Assembly (NCBI GenBank): GCA_965153355.1
Contig: OZ231126.1
Coordinates: 45,508,001 to 45,572,000, forward strand
From: Flaccisagitta enflata
Lineage: Eukaryota > Chaetognatha > Sagittoidea > Aphragmophora
Length of the DNA stretch: 64,000 bases
Direction of reading: 5' to 3'
Part shown: positions 44,152-56,814 of the stretch, in pieces
How positions within the stretch are numbered: the first letter of the stretch is position 1
How the letters are laid out: every line of letters begins with the position of its first letter
Notes under the pieces: model-generated
The model's input: the letters and a program-made list of their open reading frames with translations, nothing else
What the model was told of the DNA's origin: nothing
Database searches by the model: none
Program-made: the position numbers and the translations under genes

Positions 44152-46456
44152 GAGACAATCGTCAACTTATTTAAGAGGACAGACAGTCGTCAACTTATTT
44201 GAGAGGACAGACAGTCGTCAACTTATTTGAGAGGACAGACAATCGTCAACTTATTTGAGAGGACAGACAATCGTCAACTTATTTGAGAGGACAGACAATC
44301 GTCAACTTATTTGAGAGGACAGACAATCGTCAACTTATTTGAGAGGACAGACAATCGTCAACTTATTTGAGAGGACAGACAATCGTCAACTTATTTGAGA
44401 GGACAGACAATCGTCAACTTATTTGAGAGGACAGACAATCGTCAACTTATTTGAGAGGACAGACAATCGTCAACTTATTTGAGAGGACAGACAATCGTCA
44501 ACTTATTTGAGAGGACAGACAATCGTCAACTTATTTGAGAGGACAGACAATCGTCAACTTATTTGAGAGGACAGACAATCGTCAACTTATTTGAGAGGAC
44601 AGACAATCGTCAACTTATTTGAGAGGACAGACAATCGTCAACTTATTTGAGAGGACAGACAATCGTCAACTTATTTGAGAGGACAGACAATCGTCAACTT
44701 ATTTGAGAGGACAGACAATCGTCAACTTATTTGAGAGGACAGACAATCGTCAACTTATTTGAGAGGACAGACAATCGTCAACTTATTTGAGAGGACAGAC
44801 AATCGTCAACTTATTTGAGAGGACAGACAATCGTCAACTTATTTGAGAGGACAGACAATCGTCAACTTATTTGAGAGGACAGACAATCGTCAACTTATTT
44901 GAGAGGACAGACAATCGTCAACTTATTTGAGAGGACAGACAATCATCAACTTATTTGAGAGGACAGACAATCGTCAACTTATTTGAGAGGACAGACAATC
45001 GTCAACTTATTTGAGAGAACAGACAATCGTCAACTTATTTGAGAGGACAGACAATCGTCAACTTATTTGAGAGGACAGACAATCGTCAACTTATTTGAGA
45101 GGACAGACAATCGTCAACTTATTTGAGAGGACAGACAATCGTCAACTTATTTGAGAGGACAGACAATCGTCAACTTATTTGAGAGGACAGACAATCGTCA
45201 ACTTATTTGAGAGGACAGACAATCGTCAACTTATTTGAGAGGACAGACAATCGTCAACTTATTTGAGAGGACAGACAATCGTCAACTTATTTGAGAGGAC
45301 AGACAATCACAACTTATTTGAGAGGACAGACAATCGTCAACTTATTTGAGAGGACAGGCAATCGTCAACTTATTTGAGAGGACAGGCAATCGTCAACTTA
45401 TTTGAGAGGACAGACAATCGTCAACTTATTTGAGAGGACAGACAATCGTCAACTTATTTGAGAGGACAGACAATCGTCAACTTATTTGAGAGGACAGACA
45501 ATCGTCAACTTATTTGAGAGGACAGACAATCGTCAACTTATTTGAGAGGACAGACAATCGTCAACTTATTTGAGAGGACAGACAATCATCAACTTATTTG
45601 AGAGGACAGACAATCGTCAACTTATTTGAGAGGACAGACAATCATCAACTTATTTGAGAGGACAGACAATCGTCAACTTATTTGAGAGGACAGACAATCG
45701 TCAACTTATTTGAGAGGACAGACAATCGTCAACTTATTTGAGAGGACAGACAATCGTCAACTTATTTGAGAGGACAGACAATCGTCAACTTATTTGAGAG
45801 GACAGACAATCGTCAACTTATTTGAGAGGACAGACAATCGTCAACTTATTTGAGAGGACAGACAATCGTCAACTTATTTGAGAGGACAGACAATCGTCAA
45901 CTTATTTGAGAGGACAGACAATCGTCAACTTATTTGAGAGGACAGACAATCGTCAACTTATTTGAGAGGACAGACAATCGTCAACTTATTTGAGAGGACA
46001 GACAATCGTCAACTTATTTGAGAGGACAGGCAATCGTCAACTTATTTGAGAGGACAGACAATCGTCAACTTATTTGAGAGGACAGACAATCACAACTTAT
46101 TTGAGAGGACAGACAATCGTCAACTTATTTGAGAGGACAGACAATCGTCAACTTATTTGAGAGGACAGACAATCGTCAACTTATTTGAGAGGACAGACAA
46201 TCGTCAACTTATTTGAGAGGACAGACAATCGTCAACTTATTTGAGAGGACAGACAATCGTCAACTTATTTGAGAGGAAAGACAATCGTCAACTTATTTGA
46301 GAGGACAGACAATCGTCAACTTATTTGAGAGGACAGACAATCGTCAACTTATTTGAGAGGACAGACAATCGTCAACTTATTTGAGAGGACAGACAATCGT
46401 CAACTTATTTGAGAGGACAGACAATCGTCAACTTATTTGAGAGGACAGACAATCGT
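44152..46456 (+). repeat. 28-bp satellite array, block 2 (left arm of palindrome)
   Basis: About 82 very uniform units, core GACAATCGTCAACTTATTT then GAGAG. Rare variants are CATCAAC, GGCAATC and one-unit deletions (CAATCACAAC). Each unit contains TGA (TTTGAG), so unlike block 1 it has no long open frames. Confidence 0.98.
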
Positions 46457-46661
46457 CTGATCATTAAATCAGCACTTGTGGATTGATCACTAGGTCAGCA
46501 CTTGTGGATTGATCACTAGGTCAGCACTTGTGGATTGATCACTAGGTCAGCACTTGTGGATTGATCACTAGGTCAGCACTTGTGGATTGATCACTAGGTC
46601 AGCACTTGTGGATTGATCACTAGGTCAGCACTTGTGGATTGATCACTAGGTCAGCACTTGT
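46457..46661 (+). repeat. 26-bp satellite array
   Basis: Seven to eight identical units: GTCAGCACTTGTGGATTGAT then CACTAG. Shares GTCAGCACTTG with the 27- and 30-bp satellites. Confidence 0.95.
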
Positions 46662-47290
46662 ATTCATATGAACTTGCTTTCCACAATGCAAGTGGCCCCC
46701 ATGCTGGCCCCATCCGAATATCCCCAACCATCCTGGATACATGTCTGTCACATGATTGCTAATGAGTATTCAAATGAAATGATTTCATTCCAGTTACTTT
46801 CCACAATGCAAGTGGCCCCCATGCTGGCCCCATCCTTATATCCCCAACCATACTAGATACATCTGACATTGGAGAATTCTGGCCTCCTTTTGTTAGGGCA
46901 ATGTTGTTTCAACTTTCATAAGTGCGATTGACACTTCAGATTTCATTTCAGATGAAATAATTTCATTTCAGTTGCTTTCCAATTTTGAGTGGCCCCCATG
47001 CTGGCCCCATCCTTATATCCCCAACCATCCTAAATACATCTAACATAAGTGCGATTGACACTTCAGATGAAATGATTTCATTTCAGATGAAATGATTTCA
47101 TTTCAGATGAAATGATTTCATTTCAGATGAAATGATTTCATTTCAGATGAAATGATTTCATTTCAGATGAAATGATTTCATTTCAGATGAAATGATTTCA
47201 TTTCAGTTGCTTTCCAATTTTGAGTGGCCCCCATGCTGGCCCCATCCTTATATCCCCAACCATCCTAGATACCTACATTCATTACATTCA
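46662..47290 (+). repeat. GGCC-unit satellite, left copies, with 20-bp repeats
   Basis: Four copies of a unit containing GTGGCCCCCATGCTGGCCCC and ATATCCCCAACCATCCT (at ~46691, 46811, 46990, 47224). Between copies 3 and 4 lie eight tandem 20-mers AAATGATTTCATTTCAGATG (47065-47205). Confidence 0.92.
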
Positions 47291-47900
47291 TTTAAAATGG
47301 AATGAAAACTGAAATGGAATGAAAACTGAAATGGAATGAAAACTGAAATGGAATGAAAACTGAAATGGAATGAAAACTGAAATGGAATGAAAACTGAAAT
47401 GGAATGAAAACTGAAATGGAATGAAAACTGAAATGGAATGAAAACTGAAATGGAATGAAAACTGAAATGGAACGAAAACTGAAATGGAACAAAAACTGAA
47501 ATGGTACCAAAACTGAAATGGAACGAAAGCTGAAATGAAATGAAAGCTGAAATGGAACGAAAGCTGAAATGGAATGAAAGCTGAAATGGAATGAAAGCTG
47601 AAATGGAATGAAAGCTGAAATGGAATGAAAGCTGAAATGGAATGAAAGCTGAAATGGAATGAAAGCTGAAATGGAATGAAAGCTGAAATGGAATGAAAGC
47701 TGAAATGGAATGAAAGCTGAAATGGAATGAAAGCTGAAATGGAATGAAAGCTGAAATGGAATGAAAGCTGAAATGGAATGAAAGCTGAAATGGAATGAAA
47801 ACTGAAATGGAATGCAAACTGAAATGGAATGAAAACTGAAATGGAAAGAAAACTGAAATGGAATGAAAACTTAAATGGAATGAAAACTGAAATGATTTCA
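47291..47900 (+). repeat. 17-bp satellite array, left copies
   Basis: About 35 units of GAATGAAAACTGAAATG, with the AAAGC variant dominant in 47525-47790 and AAAAC at both edges. The 217-residue minus-strand frame only reads the repeat. Confidence 0.95.
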
Positions 47901-50900
47901 TTCCAGTTGGAAGTCTCTATAGTAACAACTGAAATAAAATCATTTCAGATTTCATTCCAACTGAAATGATTTCATTTCAGTTCTTACTATAGAGACTTCC
48001 AACTGGGATGAAAACTGAAATGATTTCATTCCAGTTGGAAGCCTATAGTAAGAACTGAAATGAAATCATTTCAGATTTTATTCAAATGAAATCATTTCAG
48101 ATCTCATCTCAGTTCCCATTATAGAGACTTCCAACCGGAATGAAAACTGAAATGATTTCATTCCAGTTTGAAGTCTATATAGTAAGAACTGAAATGAAAC
48201 CTGAAATAATTTCATTTCAGATTTCATTCCAACTGAAATGATTTCATTTCAGATTTCATTCCAACTGAAATGATTTCATTTCAGTTCTTACTATAGAGAC
48301 TTCCAACTGGAATGAAAACTGAAATGATTTCATTCCAGTTGGAAGTCTATATAGTAAGAACTGAAATGAAATCATTTCAGATTTCATTCCAACTGAAATT
48401 ATTTCATTTCAGTTCTTATTATAGAGACTTTCAACTGAAATGAAATCATTTCAGATGGATTCTTATCTGAACTGAAGTCATATCAGTAGTAATGAAATCT
48501 GAAATGAAATCATTTCAGATTTCATTCCAACTGAAATGATTTCATTTCAGTTCTTATTATAGAGACTTCCAACTGGAATGAAAACTGAAATGATTTCAGT
48601 TCTTGCTATAGAGACTTCCAACTGGAATGAACACTGAAATGATTTCATTCCAGTTGGAAGTCTATATAGTAAGAACTGAAATGATTTCATTTCAGATTTC
48701 ATTCCAACTGAAATGATTTCATTTCAGTTCTTACTATAGAGACTTCCAACTGGAATGAAAACTGAAATGATTTCATTCCAGTTGGAAGTCTATATAGTAA
48801 GAACTGAAATGAAATCATTTCAGATTTCATTCCAACTGAAATGATTTCATTTCAGTTCTTACTAAAGAGACTTCAAACTGGAATGAAAACTGAAATGATT
48901 TCATTCCAGTTGGAAGTCTATATAGTAAGAACTGAAATGAAATCATTTCAGATTTCATTCCAACTGAAATGATTTTATTTCAGTTCTTATTAGAGAGACT
49001 TTCAACTGGAATGAAAACTGAAATGCTTTCATTCCAGTTGGAAGTCTATATAGTAAGAACTGAAATAAAATCATTTCAGTTGGAATGCAGGCTGACATGG
49101 AATGAAAACTGAAATGATTTCATTCCAGTTGGAAGTCTATATAGTAAGAACTGAAATGAAATCATTTCAGATTTCATTCCAACTGAAATGATTTCATTTC
49201 AGTTCTTATTATAGAGACTTCCAACTGGAATGAAAACTGAAATGATTTCAGTTCTTGCTATAGAGACTTCCAACTGGAATGAAAACTGAAATGATTTCAT
49301 TCCAGTTGAAAGTTTATATAGTAAAAACTGAAATGAAATCATTTCAGATTTCATTCCAACTGAAATGATTTCATTTCAGATTTCATTCCAACTGAAATGA
49401 TTTCATTTCAGTTCTTACTATAGAGACATCCAACTGGAATGAAAACTGAAATGATTTCATTCCAGTTGGAAGTCTATATAGTAAGAACTGAAATGAAATC
49501 ATTACAGATTTCATTCCAACTGAAATGATTTCATTTCAGATTTCATTCCAAATGAAATGATTTCATTTCAGATTTCATTCCAAATGAAATGATTTCATTT
49601 CAGTTCTTACTATAGAGACTTCCAACTGGAATGAAAACTGAAATGATTTATCTCCAGTTGAAGTCTATAGTAAGAATTGAAATGATTTCATTTCAGATTT
49701 CATTCCCTAATCTGAAATGATTTCTATTTTCAGTTCTTACTATAGAGACTTCCCCTAACTGGAATGAAAAACTGAAGCTCTCATTCCAGTCGGAAGTCTA
49801 CATGTTTCAGAATTGAATGAAATTGTTTCAGATTTATTCTAACGGAAATGATTCTCAGTTTAAATGGCTATAGACACTTTCCAACTGGAATGAAAACACG
49901 AAATGATTTCTATCTCCAGTTGAAGTCCATATAGTGCTAAACTGGAAATGAAAACTGACATTTCAGGCTCTCATTCCAACTGAAATGATTCTACTTCAGT
50001 TCTTACTATAGAGACCTCCAACTGAAATGAAAACTGAAATGATTTCATTCCAGGTTGAAGTCTATATAGTAAGAACTGAAATGATTTCATTCAACTCAGA
50101 TTTCATTCCAACTGAAATGATTTCATTCTCAGATTATCCAACTGAAAATGACTTAATTCTACTATAGAGACTTCCAACTGGAATGAAAATGAATGATTCA
50201 TCATTTTAGTGTCTATATAGTAAGAACTGAAATGAAATCATCCAATCTGCCTCATTCCAACTGAAATGATTTCATTTCAGTTCTTACTTTAGAGACTTCC
50301 AACTGGAATGAAAACTGAAATGATTTCATTCCAGTTGGAAGTCTATATAGTAAGAACTGAAATGAAATCATTTCAGATTTCATTCCAACTGAAATGATTT
50401 CATTTCAGATTTCATTCCAACTGAAATGATTTCATTTCAGTTCTTACTATAGAGACTTCCAACTGGAATGAAAACTGAAATGATTTCATTCCAGTTGGAA
50501 GTCTATATAGTAAGAACTGAAATGAAATCATTTCAGATTTCATTCCAACTGAAATGATTTCATTTCAGTTCTTATTATAGAGACTTCCAACTGGAATGAA
50601 AACTGAAATGATTTCAGTTCTTGCTATAGAGACTTCCAACTGGAATGAAAACTGAATGATTTGGCCCCAGTTGAAGTTCATATAGCAAGAACTGATATGA
50701 TTTTCATTCTCAGATTTCATTCCAACTGAAATGATTTCATTTCAGTTCTTACTATAGAGACTTCCAACTGGAATGAAAACTGAAATGATTTCATTCCAGT
50801 TGGAAGCCTATATAGTTAGAACTGAAATGAAATCATTTCAGATTTCATTCCAACTGAAATGATTTCATTTCAGTTCTTACTAGAGAGACTTCCAACTGGA

Positions 50901-51290
50901 ATGAAAACTGAGCCGATTTCATTCTGAATGAAGACAATAGAGAAGAACTGAAATGAAATCTGGTTTCAGATTTTATTCCAACTGAAAGCAGTTTCATTTC
51001 AGATTTCATTCCCACTGAAATGATTCATTTCAGTTTCATTATAGAGATATCCAACTGAATGAAAAACGGAAAATGATTTATCTAGCAAGTCTATATAGGG
51101 TAAGAACTGAAATGAAATCATTTGCATTTCATTCCAACTGAAATGATTATTCAGTTCTTACTATAGAGACTTCCAACTGAATGAAACTGAAATGATTTCA
51201 TTCCAGTTGGAAGTCTATATAGTAAGAACTGAAATGATTTCATATTTCAGGTTATTTCATTCACACATGCAACTGAACGAAGCACAACTC
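47901..51290. repeat. Core array of ~130-bp palindromic units
   Basis: About 25 units. Each has TTCCAACTGGAATG...CATTCCAGTTGGAA as one inverted pair, and AGTAAGAACTGAAATG...CATTTCAGTTCTTACT as another. The units are therefore palindromic around two alternating axes. 49640-50260 and 50640-51200 show many small indels. Confidence 0.92.
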
Positions 51291-52085
51291 CAATTCAGGT
51301 TTCATTCCATTTCAGGTTTCATTAAATTGCAGGTTTCATTCCATTTCAGGTTTCATTCCATTTCAGGTTTCATTCAAATTCAGTTTTCATTCCATTTCAG
51401 TTTTCATTCCATTTCAGTTTTCATTACATTTCAGTTTTCATTCCATTTCAGTTTTCATTCCATTTCAGTTTTCATTCCATTTCAGTTTTCATTCCATTTC
51501 AGCTTTCATTCCATTTCAGCTTTCATTCCATTTCAGCTTTCATTCCATTTCAGCTTTCATTCCATTTCAGCTTTCATTCCATTTCAGGTTTCATTCCATT
51601 TCAGGTTTCATTTTATCTCCTCAGTTTTCATTTCATCTCAGCTTTCATTCCATTTCAGCTTTCATTCCATTTCGGCTTTGTTATTTCAGCTTTATTCCAT
51701 TTCAGCTTTCTAATCGACGGACAGACGTACATTTCTAACATTCCATTTCAGCTTTCATTCCATTTCAGCTTTCATTCCATTTCAGCTTTCATTCCATTTC
51801 AGTTTTCATTCCATTTCAGTTTTCATTCCATTTCAGTCTTTATTCCATTTCAGTTTTGATTCCAACAACTGGTTTCATTTCAGTTCTTACTATAGAGACT
51901 TTAAACTGGAATGAAATCATTTCAGTTTTCATTCCAAATGAAATGATTTTATTTCAGTTCTTACTATAGAGACTTCCAACTTGAATGAGATCATTTCAGT
52001 CTTCATTCCATTTCAGTTTTCATTCCATTTCAGTCTTCATTCCATTTCAGTTCTCATTCCATTTCAGTTTTCATGCCATGAAATG
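51291..52085 (-). repeat. 17-bp satellite array, right copies (inverted)
   Basis: CATTCCATTTCAGTTTT units, complement of the left array, again with a central AGCTTT-variant block (51500-51790) flanked by AGTTTT. A short foreign piece (ATCGACGGACAGACG) interrupts at 51714-51730 and one core-type unit at ~51880-51980. Confidence 0.93.
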
Positions 52086-52800
52086 AAGTAGGTATCTAGG
52101 ATGGTTGGGGATATAAGGATGGGGCCAGCATGGGGGCCACTTAAAATTTGAAAGCAACTGAAATGAAATCATTTCATCTGAAATGAAATTATTTCATCTG
52201 AAATGAAATCATTCCATCTGAAATGAAATCATTTCATCTGAAATGAAATCATTTCATCTGAAATGAAATTATTTCATCTGAATGAAATATTTCATCTGAG
52301 AATTTCAATTGCAATTATTATTAAGATGTATCTAGGATGGTTGGGGATATAAGGATGGGGCCAGCATGGGGGCCACTCAAAATTGGGAGGCAACTGAAAT
52401 CAAATCATTTCATCTGAAGTTTCAATTGCACCTATGTGAGATGTATCTAGGATGGTTGGGGATATAAGGATCAATTCACCTGAAATGTATAAGGATGGGG
52501 CCAGCATGGGGGCCACTCAAAAATGAGAGGCAACTGAAATGAAATCATTTCATCTGAAGTTTCAAATGCACTTAAGTGAGATGTATCTAGGATGGTTGGG
52601 GATATAAGGATGGGGCCAGCATGGGGGCCACTCAAAATTGGGAGGCAACTGAAATAAAATCATTTCATCTGAAGTTTCAATTGCACTTATGTGAGATGTA
52701 TCTAGGATGGTTGGGGATATAAGGATGGGGCCAGCATGGGGGCCACTTGCATTGTGGAAAGCAACTGGAATGAAATCATTTCATATGAATACTCATTGGC
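52086..52800 (-). repeat. GGCC-unit satellite, right copies (inverted)
   Basis: Six copies of GGATGGTTGGGGATATAAGG then GGGGCCAGCATGGGGGCCAC, each followed by GCAACTGAAATGAAATCA. The first is followed by tandem 20-mers (52155-52290). Confidence 0.93.
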
Positions 52801-53203
52801 AATCATGAGAAAGATGTATCCAGGACCAGGGGGATATATAGTATGGTTTCCCCCCCCCTGGGTGGGGGGAGAATAAAATGAAAGGGTTTACAGAAGGGGA
52901 AAAAATCAAGCAAGTTGACGATTGTCTGTCCTCTCAAGCAAGTTGACGAAATCTTGTCTGTCCTGAAATCATTTCAGATTTCATTCCAACTGAAATGATT
53001 TCATTTCAGTTCAAGTTGACGAAATCTTGTCTGTCCTGAAATCATTTCAGATTACATTTCAGATTACATTTCAGTTGAAACTGAAATAAAGTCATTTCAG
53101 AGATGAAGCTGAAATGGAACTGAAACTGAAACTGAAACTGAAATGGAACTGAAACTGAAATGGAACTGAACTGAAATGGAACTGAAATGAAATCATTTCA
53201 GAA
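52801..53203 (-). repeat. Mixed junction: 28-bp monomers fused to GAAATGATTTC repeats
   Basis: 52840-52900 has a poly-C/poly-G hairpin (CCCCCCCCCTGG then GTGGGGGG). 52906-53060 alternates AAGTTGACGAAATCTTGTC-type 28-bp monomers with AATCATTTCAGATTTCATTC. 53090-53200 is a degenerate CTGAAACTGAAATGG repeat. Confidence 0.8.
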
Positions 53204-54005
53204 ATGAAATCATTTCAGATTTCATTCCATTTCAGATTTCATTCCAATTCAGCTTTCATTCCATTTCAGCTTTCATTCCATTTCAGCTTTCATTCCATTT
53301 CAGCTTTCATTCCATTTCAGCTTTCATTCCATTTCAGCTTTCATTCCATTTCAGCTTTCATTCCATTTCAGCTTTCATTCCATTTCAGCTTTCATTCCAT
53401 TTCAGCTTTCATTCCATTTCAGCTTTCATTCCATTTCAGCTTTCATTCCATTTCAGCTTTCATTCCATTTCAGCTTTCATTCCATTTCAGCTTTCATTCC
53501 ATTTCAGCTTTCATTCCATTTCAGCTTTCATTCCATTTCAGCTTTCATTCCATTTCAGCTTTCATTCCATTTCAGCTTTCATTCCATTTCAGCTTTCATT
53601 CCATTTCAGCTTTCATTCCATTTCAGCTTTCATTCCATTTCAGCTTTCATTCCATTTCAGCTTTCATTCCATTACAGTTTTCATTCCATTTCAGTTTTCA
53701 TTTCATTTCAGTTTTCATTCCAACTGAAATGATTTCATTTCAGTTCTTACTATAGACACTTCCATTTCAACTTTCATTCCAGTTTAGTTAATATTCCATT
53801 TCAGTTTTCATTTCATTTCAGTTTTCATTTCATTTCAGTTTTCATTTCAGTTTTCATTTCATTTCAGTTTTCATTTCATTTCATTTCAGTTTTCATTTCA
53901 TTTCATTTCATTTTTCATTTCATTTCAGTTTTCATTCCATTTCAGCTCATTCCATTTCAGCTCTCATTCCATTTCAGTCCCTATTCCATTTCAGTTTTCA
54001 TTTCA
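53204..54005 (-). repeat. 17-bp satellite array, second inverted block
   Basis: About 30 near-identical CATTCCATTTCAGCTTT units to 53670, then degenerate TTTCATTTCAG variants. The 183-residue frame is a shadow. Confidence 0.94.
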
Positions 54006-54430
54006 TGAACATGTACCTCGGATGGTTGGGGATATAAGGATGGGGCCAGCATGGGGGCCACTCAAAATTGGAAAGCAACTGAAATGAAATCATTTCATCT
54101 GAAATGAAATCATTTCATCTGAAATTTCAATTGCAATAATGTGTGATGTATCTAGGATGGTTGGGGATATAAGGATGGGGCCAGCATGGGGGCCACTTGA
54201 AATTGGAAAGCAACTGAAATGAAATCATTTCATCTGAAATGAAATCATTTCATCTGAAATGAAATCATTTCATCTGAAATGAAATCATTTCATCTGAAAT
54301 GAAATCATTTCATCTGAAATGAAATCATTTCATCTGAAATGAAATCATTTCATCTGAAATGAAATCATTTCATCTGAAATTTCAATTGCAATAATGTGTG
54401 ATGTATCTAGGATGGTTGGGGATATAAGTC
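54006..54430 (-). repeat. GGCC-unit satellite, second inverted block
   Basis: Three copies (54017, 54152 and a partial at 54402) with nine tandem 20-mers ATCTGAAATGAAATCATTTC (54195-54375). Confidence 0.92.
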
Positions 54431-56800
54431 AAATAAGTTGACGATTGCCTGTCCTCTTATATAAGTTGACAATTGCCTGTCCTCTCCTCTCAAATAAGTT
54501 GACGATGGTCTGTCCTCCTCAAATAAGTTGTGATGGTCCTGTCCTCTCAAATAAGTTGACGATGGTCTGTCCTCTCAAATAAGTTGACGATGGTCTGTCC
54601 TCTCAAATAAATTGACGATGGTCTGTCCTCTCAAACAAGTTGACGATGGTCTGTCCTCTCAAATAAGTTGACGATGGTCTGTCCTCTCAAATAAGTTGAC
54701 GATGGTCTGTCCTCTCAAATAAGTTGACGATGGTCTGTCCTCTCAAATAAGTTGACGATGGTCTGTCCTCTCAAATAATAAGTTGACCGATGGTCTGTCC
54801 TCTCAAAATAAGTTGACGATGGTCTGTCCTCTCAAATAAGTTGACGATGGTCTGTCCTCTCAAATAAGTTGACGATGGTCTGTCCTCTCAAACAAGTTGA
54901 CGATGGTCTGTCCTCTCAAATAAGTTGACGATGGTCTGTCCTCTCAAATAAGTTGACGATGGTCTGTCCTCTCAAATAAGTTGACGATGGTCTGTCCTCT
55001 CAAATAAGTTGACGATGGTCTGTCCTCTCAAATAAGTTGACGATGGTCTGTCCTCTCAAATAAGTTGACGATGGTCTGTCCTCTCAAATAAGTTGACTAT
55101 GGTCTGTCCTCTCAAATAAGTTGACGATGGTCTGTCCTCTCAAATAAGTTGCCGATGGTCTGTCTCCTCAAATAAGTTGATGATGGTCTGTCCTCTCAAA
55201 TAAGTTGACGATGGTCTGTCCTCTCAAATAAGTTGACTATAGTCTGTCCTCTCAAATAAGTTGACGATGGTCTGTCCTCTCAAATAAGTTGCCGATGGTC
55301 TGTCCTCTCAAATAAGTTGTTGATGGTCTGTCCTCTCAAATAAGTTGACGATGATCTGTCCTCTCAAATAAGTTGGCGATGGTCTGTCTTCTCAAATAAG
55401 TTGACGATGGTCTGTCCTCTCCAATAAGTTGACGATAGTCTGTCCTCTCAAATAAGTTGACGATGGACTGTCCTCTCAAATAAGTTGACGATGGTCTGTC
55501 CTCTCAAATAAGTTGACGATGGTCTGTCCTCTCCAATAAGTTGACGATGGTCTGTCCTCTCCAATAAGTTGACGATGGTCTGTCCTCTCCAATAAGTAGC
55601 CGATGGTCTGTCCTCTCAAATAAGTTGACGATGGTCTGTCCTCTCAAATAAGTTGACGATGATCTGTCCCCTCAAATAAGTTGACGATGGTCTGTCCTCT
55701 CAAATAAGTTGTTGATGGTCTGTCCTCTCAAATAAGTTGACGATGGTCTGTCTCCTCAAATAAGTTGACGATGGTCTGTCCTCTCAAATAAGTTGACGAT
55801 GGTCTGTCCTCTCAAATAAGTTGACGATGGTCTGTCCTCTCAAATAAGTTGGCGATGGTCTGTCCTCTCAAATAAGTTGACTGTGGTCTGTCCTCTCAAA
55901 TAAGTTGTGATGGTCTGTCCTCTCAAATAAGTTGGCATCTGATGGTCTGTCCTCTCAAATAAGTTGACGATGGTCTGTCCTCTCAAATAAGTTGACGATG
56001 GTCTGTCCTCTCAAATAAGTTGACGATGGTCTGTCCTCTCAAATAAGTTGACGATGGTCTGTCCTCTCAAATAAGTTGACGATGGTCTGTCCTCTGTTAT
56101 AAGTTGACGTTGGTGTTTCATCTGAAATTTCAATTGCAATAATGTGTGATGTATCTAGGATGGTTGGGGATATAAGTCAAATAAGTTGACGATTGCCTGT
56201 CCTCTTATATAAGTTGACAATTGCCTGTCCTCTCAAATAAGTTGACGATGGTCTGTCCTCTCAAATAAGTTGACGATGGTCTGTCCTCTCAAATAAGTTG
56301 ACGATGGTCTGTCCTCTCAAATAAGTTGACGATGGTCTGTCCTCTCAAATAAGTTGACGATGGTCTGTCCTCTCAAATAAGTTGACGATGGTCTGTCCTC
56401 TCAAATAAGTTGACGATGGTCTGTCCTCTCAAATAAGTTGGCGATGGTCTGTCCTCTCAAATAAGTGCAGCGATGGTCTGTCCTCTCAAATAAGTTGATG
56501 GTCTGTCTCTCAAATAAATTGGCGATGGTCTGTCCTCTCAAATAAATTGGCCGATGGTCTGTCCTCTCAATTAAATTGTGATGGTCTGTCCTCTCAATTA
56601 AATTGTGATGGTCTGTCCTCTCAAATAAATTGTACGATGGTCTGTCCCCTCAAATAAGTTGACGATGGTCTGTCCTCTCAAATAAGTTGACGATGGTCTG
56701 TCCCTCTCAAATAAGTTGACAATGGTCTTCCCTCTCAAATAAGTTGACGATGGTCTTCCCTCTCAAATAAGTTGACGATGGTCTGTTCTCTCAAATAAGT
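54431..56800 (-). repeat. 28-bp satellite array, block 3 (right arm, inverted)
   Basis: About 84 units of AAATAAGTTGACGATGGTCT then GTCCTCTC, complement of block 2 except that ATGGTC replaces ATTGTC. Many single-base changes and small indels. A GGCC-unit header (56116-56175) splits it. Confidence 0.96.
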
Positions 56801-56814
56801 TCAGTATGTTTGAT

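Noticed and set aside
34327-46661. CRISPR-like array of short repeats
   Set aside because: Units are head-to-tail with no unique spacers, the setting is eukaryotic, and no cas genes are present.
47248-53755. Phe/His/Ser-rich frames of 173-217 residues
   Set aside because: Shadows of the 17-bp satellite (17-residue period).
44152-56800. Palindrome as a simple read-foldback assembly artefact
   Set aside because: The arms differ in diagnostic monomer bases, uniformity and copy number, which one folded read would not produce. A more complex misassembly cannot be excluded.
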